From Spirochaetia bacterium (GTDB lineage: Bacteria > Spirochaetota > Spirochaetia > Treponematales > Rectinemataceae): a DNA stretch of 64,000 nt. Shown piece by piece: positions 59,136 through 64,000 of this stretch. The notes under the pieces are model-generated. The model saw only the letters and a program-made list of their open reading frames with translations. It made no database searches and was not told the DNA's origin. The position numbers were made by a program, and so were the translations under genes. Numbering within the stretch: position 1 is the first letter of the stretch; the number at the start of each line of letters is the position of its first letter. The stretch spans positions 62,001 through 126,000 of the forward strand of contig JARKOY010000079.1 in the NCBI GenBank assembly GCA_029975555.1. Reading direction: 5' to 3'.

Positions 59136-59906
59136 GTGCCCGACACCAAAGTCCAGTCGCTCGATCGAACCTTCAACATTCTCGAAGTTCTCGCCCATGA
59201 ACCTAACGGGCTGACGCTTGCCGAGATTTCCGACAAAGTGAGGTTGCCCCGAAGCACGGCGTTTCGCCTGCTTGCCGTGCTTCTTCAGCGCGAGTATGTG
59301 CGCAAGGCCTCGGAAACGAATCGCTATCGTCTTGGACCTGGTTTTATTGAACTTTCGAGTAATTATCTCAACAGCCTCGAGCTTAAAACGGAATCGGCGC
59401 CCTTCATGCGCGAGCTTGCATCGGCGTTAGGGACCGTCGTGTTCCTCGCTCGGCGCCAAGGCGACATGATGGTATACATCGATAAGCAAGAACAATTTAC
59501 GAGTCTTCGGAAATACGCAATTATCGGCGAACAGCGGCCCATCTACTGTACAGCACTGGGCAAGGCCCTCATATTGGATATGGACGATGAAGAAATCCGC
59601 AGTCTTCTTTCAAATACGACGCTCCGGAAATTTGGCCCCCACACACATGCTGATGTCGGCTCGCTCATCGAGGATATCCATCAATCCAAGGCGAGAGGCT
59701 GGACCTACGACAATGAAGAGGCAGAGCCCGGCATAAACTGTGTAGCAGCCCCAATTCGTGACTATCGAGGGCACATCATCTCTTCGATCAGCACTTCGTG
59801 GGCCCTCGAATCCCGGCCAGACCTCGAACCCGAAAAAGTCGCCGTACACGTGATGAAGGCTGCGGGAGCAATCTCAGCCGCTATGGGGTTCCCTGGGAAA
59901 AAATAA
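59136..59906 (+). CDS. IclR-family regulator, probable KdgR-like repressor of the kdu operon
   Basis: Regulator of 256 aa. The N-terminal winged helix spans about 8-68 (LTLAEISDKVRLPRSTAFRLLAVL). The C-terminal effector domain has the family stretch RPIYCTALGKALI, RGWTYDNEEAEPGINCVAAPI and the SISTSWAL strand. It is divergent from kduI and separated by dyads suited to a dimer. IclR proteins of uronate pathways (KdgR) respond to KDG or related keto acids; that role is inferred from position. GTG start with AGGAG. Confidence 0.92.
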   Translation: MPDTKVQSLDRTFNILEVLAHEPNGLTLAEISDKVRLPRSTAFRLLAVLLQREYVRKASETNRYRLGPGFIELSSNYLNSLELKTESAPFMRELASALGTVVFLARRQGDMMVYIDKQEQFTSLRKYAIIGEQRPIYCTALGKALILDMDDEEIRSLLSNTTLRKFGPHTHADVGSLIEDIHQSKARGWTYDNEEAEPGINCVAAPIRDYRGHIISSISTSWALESRPDLEPEKVAVHVMKAAGAISAAMGFPGKK

Positions 59907-60063
59907 AAACCGCCCCACATGTTTCTTGCATGGCGCGAGCTTGTGATCTTGTATTTTACCTCGGCTAGATCGACATCGCCTCTCACGAGGAACAGATCCC
60001 CACCAATGTGCTAGGGCAGTGCGGAGGGATGAGCGGCCCTCTCCGGAGGGCACGCCACGGAGC

Positions 60064-60288
60064 TCAGGCCTGCTGCACTTCCTTTATCTGAGGCACTACT
60101 TTCTTAAGATACGATTCAACGCCCTGCTTGAGGGTCATGAGAGAATAGGGGCACGAACCGCAGGCTCCGGTCAGTCTGACCTTGACCACACCATCCTGGC
60201 TCACGGACACAAGCTCTATATCTCCACCATCGGCCTTCAGGGATGGGCGCACATTCTCTATCGCAGATTTCACTTCTTCGAACAGCAT
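60064..60288 (-). CDS. NifU-like C-terminal domain protein (Fe-S scaffold)
   Basis: A 74-residue protein consisting only of the NifU C-terminal (Nfu) domain: NVRPSLKADGGDIELV, then VRLTGACGSCPYSLMTLKQGVE with the CxxC that holds a 4Fe-4S cluster between two subunits. It delivers clusters to Fe-S proteins such as those in this window. AGGAG is 6 nt before the ATG; the upstream extension has no similarity. Confidence 0.93.
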   Translation of the reverse strand: MLFEEVKSAIENVRPSLKADGGDIELVSVSQDGVVKVRLTGACGSCPYSLMTLKQGVESYLKKVVPQIKEVQQA

Positions 60289-60506
60289 TGTTCTCTCCTC
60301 TATGCGACTTAAGGTACCGATCCTCGGCGCAAGGGTCAAGAAGGTTGCCTCTTTCCTCAATATTGAAATCAACGCTGCGCACAGAATCCACCACGGTGTG
60401 GGGCAGACGGCAGTCACGGTTCCCCCTGACCAAATTCCCGCAACACCTGTATAGATGAACCTTTATTGATATGATAGTATGAATTGAGTACGTCGGGAAA
60501 GGCAGC

Positions 60507-61262
60507 ATGGCTCGAATTATCGTATTTGTCAACCAAAAGGGTGGGGTGGGGAAGACCACGAGCGCCATCAATATCGGCACGTCCCTGGCCCTCCTGCACA
60601 AAAAGACTCTCCTCATCGACTTCGATCCGCAAGGAAATCTTACCTCAGGGATCGGAGGTAAACTCACTCATGCCAACATCTACCATGTCATTTCAGGGTT
60701 GACGGACATCAAGAATATCATCCAGCCGCTCGCCATTCCTCGACTTTTTCTTGCTCCCTCATCGGTGGACCTCAGCGGGGCAACCATTGAACTGGTCGAT
60801 CGTCCCGACAGAAATGACTACCTTCGGCGCGCAATAGCTCCTATTGTGGACGATTACGATTTCATCCTCATCGATTGTCCTCCGTCTCTCGGGGTGCTTA
60901 CGTTGAATGGTCTCGCGGCGGCCACCGAGGTCGTCATTCCCCTGCAGTGTGAATATTTCGCCCTCGAAGGGCTCTCTCTCATCATCCAGACCATCGGCCT
61001 CGTGCAGAAGAGCATCAACCCAAACCTGAAAATCGGCGGGATCTTGCTCACCATGTTCGATGCACGAACGAGGCTTTCTCAGGAAGTCGTTCGCCAAGTG
61101 ACCGAATACTTTAAGGAAAAAGTCTTCAAAACCATTATCCCGCGCAATGTCAGGCTCTCCGAAGCTCCTTCGCATGGCCTTCCGGCCATCATGTACGATC
61201 CCACGTGCATCGGCGCGAAGAGTTACGAGGCTGTGACAAAGGAGATTGTGAGCCGTGGCTAA
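60507..61262 (+). CDS. parA: Chromosome partitioning ATPase ParA (Soj)
   Basis: Deviant Walker A ATPase (251 aa). It has VNQKGGVGKTTSAINIG, DFDPQGNLTSG, LIDCPPSLGVLTLNGL and the IPRNVRLSEAPSHG motif. It segregates the chromosome with ParB. AAAGG is 5 nt before the ATG. Overlaps parB by 8 nt. Confidence 0.96.
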   Translation: MARIIVFVNQKGGVGKTTSAINIGTSLALLHKKTLLIDFDPQGNLTSGIGGKLTHANIYHVISGLTDIKNIIQPLAIPRLFLAPSSVDLSGATIELVDRPDRNDYLRRAIAPIVDDYDFILIDCPPSLGVLTLNGLAAATEVVIPLQCEYFALEGLSLIIQTIGLVQKSINPNLKIGGILLTMFDARTRLSQEVVRQVTEYFKEKVFKTIIPRNVRLSEAPSHGLPAIMYDPTCIGAKSYEAVTKEIVSRG

Positions 61263-62166
61263 ATTCGGTCTTGGGAAAGGGCTCGGCGCTCTTATCCCCG
61301 AACATCAGCAGTTTTTTGAACAATCGGCACAGGAAAGTGCGGAATCGATGGTGCGACTCGTCTCCATTGAATCGTTGAGTCCAAATCCTGATCAACCCAG
61401 AAAAACCTTCTCTCAAGCATCATTGGAGGAGCTCGCCGAATCCATCCGCCGCCATGGACTTCTGCAGCCGCTCCTCGTGCATGAGCAAGAAGCGGGCAAC
61501 TACATCATCATCGCCGGCGAACGGAGATATCGTGCGGCGCAGATCGCGGGCCTGACGCAGGTGCCCGTCATCGTGCGGGCCCCAAACGACAGCAATCGGC
61601 ACCTGGAACTTTCGCTTGTCGAAAACATCCAGCGCGAAGACCTGGATCCTATTGAAGAGGCGCAGGCCTACCTTAAGCTTATGGAAATCTCGGGGGCAAC
61701 CCAGGAGCGCGTTGCCGAAATTGTGGGGAAGAACCGTGTCACCGTCGCAAACGCTATTCGCCTTCTTAAGCTTCCCGAAAACATTCAGGCTGCTATCAAG
61801 CAGGGGATCATCAGTTCCGGCCACGCGCGGGCCCTGCTCTCTATTGAGGACGATGAAGAGCGTCAGAAGCTTTTTGACCGCATCTGCAAGGACAACCTCT
61901 CCGTGCGCCAAACCGAGCAGGAAGCGCAGAATCTGCAGGGCGATCTTCAAACAAAAAAGCCAAAAGCGCGCAAATCATCCCACATCACAGAAGCCGGCGA
62001 AGAAACGGCTCTCGACCCCCTTCTTCGGGAACTCAAAGAAAAACTTATCGAACGGCTTGGCACAAAAGTCGAGATTCAGGGCAGCCTCAACGGCGGCACA
62101 ATAAAAATCCAGTACTTCTCACAGGAAGACCTGCAGCGCATCTACGATGTGCTCAAGATCGAATAG
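61255..62166 (+). CDS. parB: Chromosome partitioning protein ParB (Spo0J)
   Basis: CTPase and parS-binding protein (303 aa). It has GLGKGLGALIP at the start, PNPDQPRKTF, GERRYRAAQIAG (CTP-binding motif), SLVENIQREDLDPIEEAQAY, then the HTH (TQERVAEIVGKNRVTVANAIRLL) and a C-terminal dimer domain. GTG start inside parA. The neighbourhood of parAB is often near the replication origin, but no dnaA, dnaN, gidA or oriC is seen here. Confidence 0.96.
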   Translation: MAKFGLGKGLGALIPEHQQFFEQSAQESAESMVRLVSIESLSPNPDQPRKTFSQASLEELAESIRRHGLLQPLLVHEQEAGNYIIIAGERRYRAAQIAGLTQVPVIVRAPNDSNRHLELSLVENIQREDLDPIEEAQAYLKLMEISGATQERVAEIVGKNRVTVANAIRLLKLPENIQAAIKQGIISSGHARALLSIEDDEERQKLFDRICKDNLSVRQTEQEAQNLQGDLQTKKPKARKSSHITEAGEETALDPLLRELKEKLIERLGTKVEIQGSLNGGTIKIQYFSQEDLQRIYDVLKIE

Positions 62167-62220
62167 GTTCCCCCGCAAGCGCTAACAGCCTGCGAAAAAC
62201 ATGCACATTGAGGAGAAACG

Positions 62221-63183
62221 ATGCAACTTGAAGGACAGAGATTGAAACTATGCATTTTAGTCGCGTGTATGTCCGCCGCGCTCATCGGAAGCCTTTTTGC
62301 CCAGCAGGTGTCGCCCTCGTCACCTCCACCCGGTCCAACGCCTCCATCGAAAATCAATGTGCCACTGCCCCCTGATTTACAAAGGGCGCTTCCCCAAGGT
62401 GTGGAATTCCAACCAGGTTCTCCGATCCTATGCACCGCCCAGCACATCGGCGGAAGTCTTCTTTTAGCTCCATCCCTCGAGGGTGCAACGACGGTGGTCA
62501 GCCACATCGATGCCACAACCAAGGCAAGCAATCTGATCATCGAAGCGCTCGCTTTTCTGCCCGGCCCTCCGGCAAAGACCCCTTATAACGTCAAAGCACA
62601 GCTCGAGGCTCTCGGATTGATCTTCAATCAATTCGGTTCACTGCAGGGAATCCAATATTGGTCTGCAAGTCGAAAAATAATGCGCACGCTTTATACGGAG
62701 GCCTATCGAGTCGACAACCCCAAAACCAGAAACAAACTCAAAGACCCCGAAACGGTGGCCGAACTCCATGTCCTTCTCCCCCAGCGGACATATGTATACC
62801 AAAAAGATCAGACATTCGACGGCGTAGTGACCGAAGTCCAATGTTCCATGTCGCAGACGACCTTCCTCATGACGAACACCAACGCTACTCCGATTCGGCT
62901 GATCGGAATTCCCGTCCTTCCTGTCGATGGGCTCAGAACTGGTTTTCTCGCGGCTCCATCTTCCGAGGGGATACTTCTCTATTTCGTCACTTCGATACAG
63001 TCGCCCTCGATCGGGCGCAGTCGGGTGTTTGAATCGGCATCGAACAAGGCATTGGCGCTCCTGCATTGGTTCACAGAAACTGCAGTTGCCAAGCGCCTCA
63101 TCGAGCCAGTGAGCTTGCCTTGGAACTTCGACGATCTTCCGCCGGAGGCCAAACTCAAAATCACCCAAGTCTTGACGAATTAA
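62221..63183 (+). CDS. Secreted protein of unknown function
   Basis: I do not recognise the family. It has a signal peptide (hydrophobic CILVACMSAALIGSLFAQ) and a Pro-rich linker (residues 29-50). About 270 residues of mixed structure follow, including FNQFGSLQGIQYWSASR, LHVLLPQRTYVYQKDQTF and FVTSIQSPSIGRSRVFESASNKALALLHWF. Exported or periplasmic. GAGGAG precedes the ATG. It lies between parB and eno, perhaps cotranscribed with either. Confidence 0.65.
   Translation: MQLEGQRLKLCILVACMSAALIGSLFAQQVSPSSPPPGPTPPSKINVPLPPDLQRALPQGVEFQPGSPILCTAQHIGGSLLLAPSLEGATTVVSHIDATTKASNLIIEALAFLPGPPAKTPYNVKAQLEALGLIFNQFGSLQGIQYWSASRKIMRTLYTEAYRVDNPKTRNKLKDPETVAELHVLLPQRTYVYQKDQTFDGVVTEVQCSMSQTTFLMTNTNATPIRLIGIPVLPVDGLRTGFLAAPSSEGILLYFVTSIQSPSIGRSRVFESASNKALALLHWFTETAVAKRLIEPVSLPWNFDDLPPEAKLKITQVLTN

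Positions 63184-64000
<817 letters not shown>

Noticed and set aside
60036-60051. Hairpin GCCCTC-TCCG-GAGGGC near the end of the NifU-like gene
   Set aside because: Perfect 6-bp stem and tetraloop, but no T run on either strand, so not called as a terminator.

Overview
The window is a gene-dense bacterial chromosome segment of moderately high GC. It looks like an anaerobic diderm, most plausibly a spirochaete. The evidence for an outer membrane is an lptC-lptA-lptB set and predicted outer-membrane proteins. Other pointers are a PdxS/PdxT pair, an archaeal-type UMP kinase, an unusually long PRPP synthetase and a hydrogenase-like Fe-S sensor. The taxonomic call is inference; no 16S gene is present.

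Layout. 1-3.5 kb: the end of a secreted subtilisin-like protease, a small secreted protein and an FCD-type GntR regulator. 3.5-10.1 kb: one long minus-strand operon with a complete tripartite tricarboxylate transporter (TctC-TctB-TctA), an SDR dehydrogenase and three different aldolases of the DapA/NanA superfamily. A strong promoter with an operator-like palindrome precedes it. 10.3-13.9 kb: a single-chain fusion of both electron-transfer-flavoprotein subunits (EtfB-EtfA) translationally coupled to a GlcD/LctD-type FAD oxidase, a candidate flavin-based electron-bifurcating 2-hydroxyacid dehydrogenase. 14-29 kb: an orphan DNA methyltransferase, a MAT2B-like reductase, pdxST, two patatin-like proteins (one with a predicted beta-barrel), membrane proteins, tag, thrC-thrB, ogt and a LigB-type dioxygenase. 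29-38 kb: rsmG, pyrG-lptC-lptA-lptB, tatD, dus, a solute-binding lipoprotein and a radical SAM protein.

38.2-44.2 kb: a tRNA cluster (four different tRNA-Ser plus tRNA-Arg), the small SRP RNA, dnaX-ybaB-recR, then a DRTGG protein, an anti-sigma-like HATPase and a [FeFe]-hydrogenase-like protein that form a probable redox-sensing module. 44-54.7 kb: an alpha/alpha-barrel glycosidase, a LiaF-like protein, UMP kinase, a RocB-like M20 peptidase, an acyl-CoA synthetase, a complete IS1595-type insertion sequence with perfect ends and target duplication, an orphan XdhC, PRPP synthetase and a HAD phosphatase. 54.8-59.9 kb: a uronate catabolic operon (kduI-kduD-yhcH-eda-kdgK) divergent from an IclR regulator, with palindromic operator candidates between them. 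60-64 kb: a NifU-like protein, parA-parB, a secreted unknown protein and the start of enolase.

Two patterns run through the window. Several genes without a Shine-Dalgarno sequence have a promoter -10 element only 6-12 nt before the start codon (methyltransferase, MAT2B-like gene, patatin/barrel gene, tag, LigB-type gene, rsmG, pyrG, dnaX), which suggests leaderless transcripts. Several unrelated genes end in a short tandem duplication (10 or 15 bp) that includes the stop codon. No intergenic stretch exceeds 300 bases. No CRISPR array, prophage or rRNA operon was seen.
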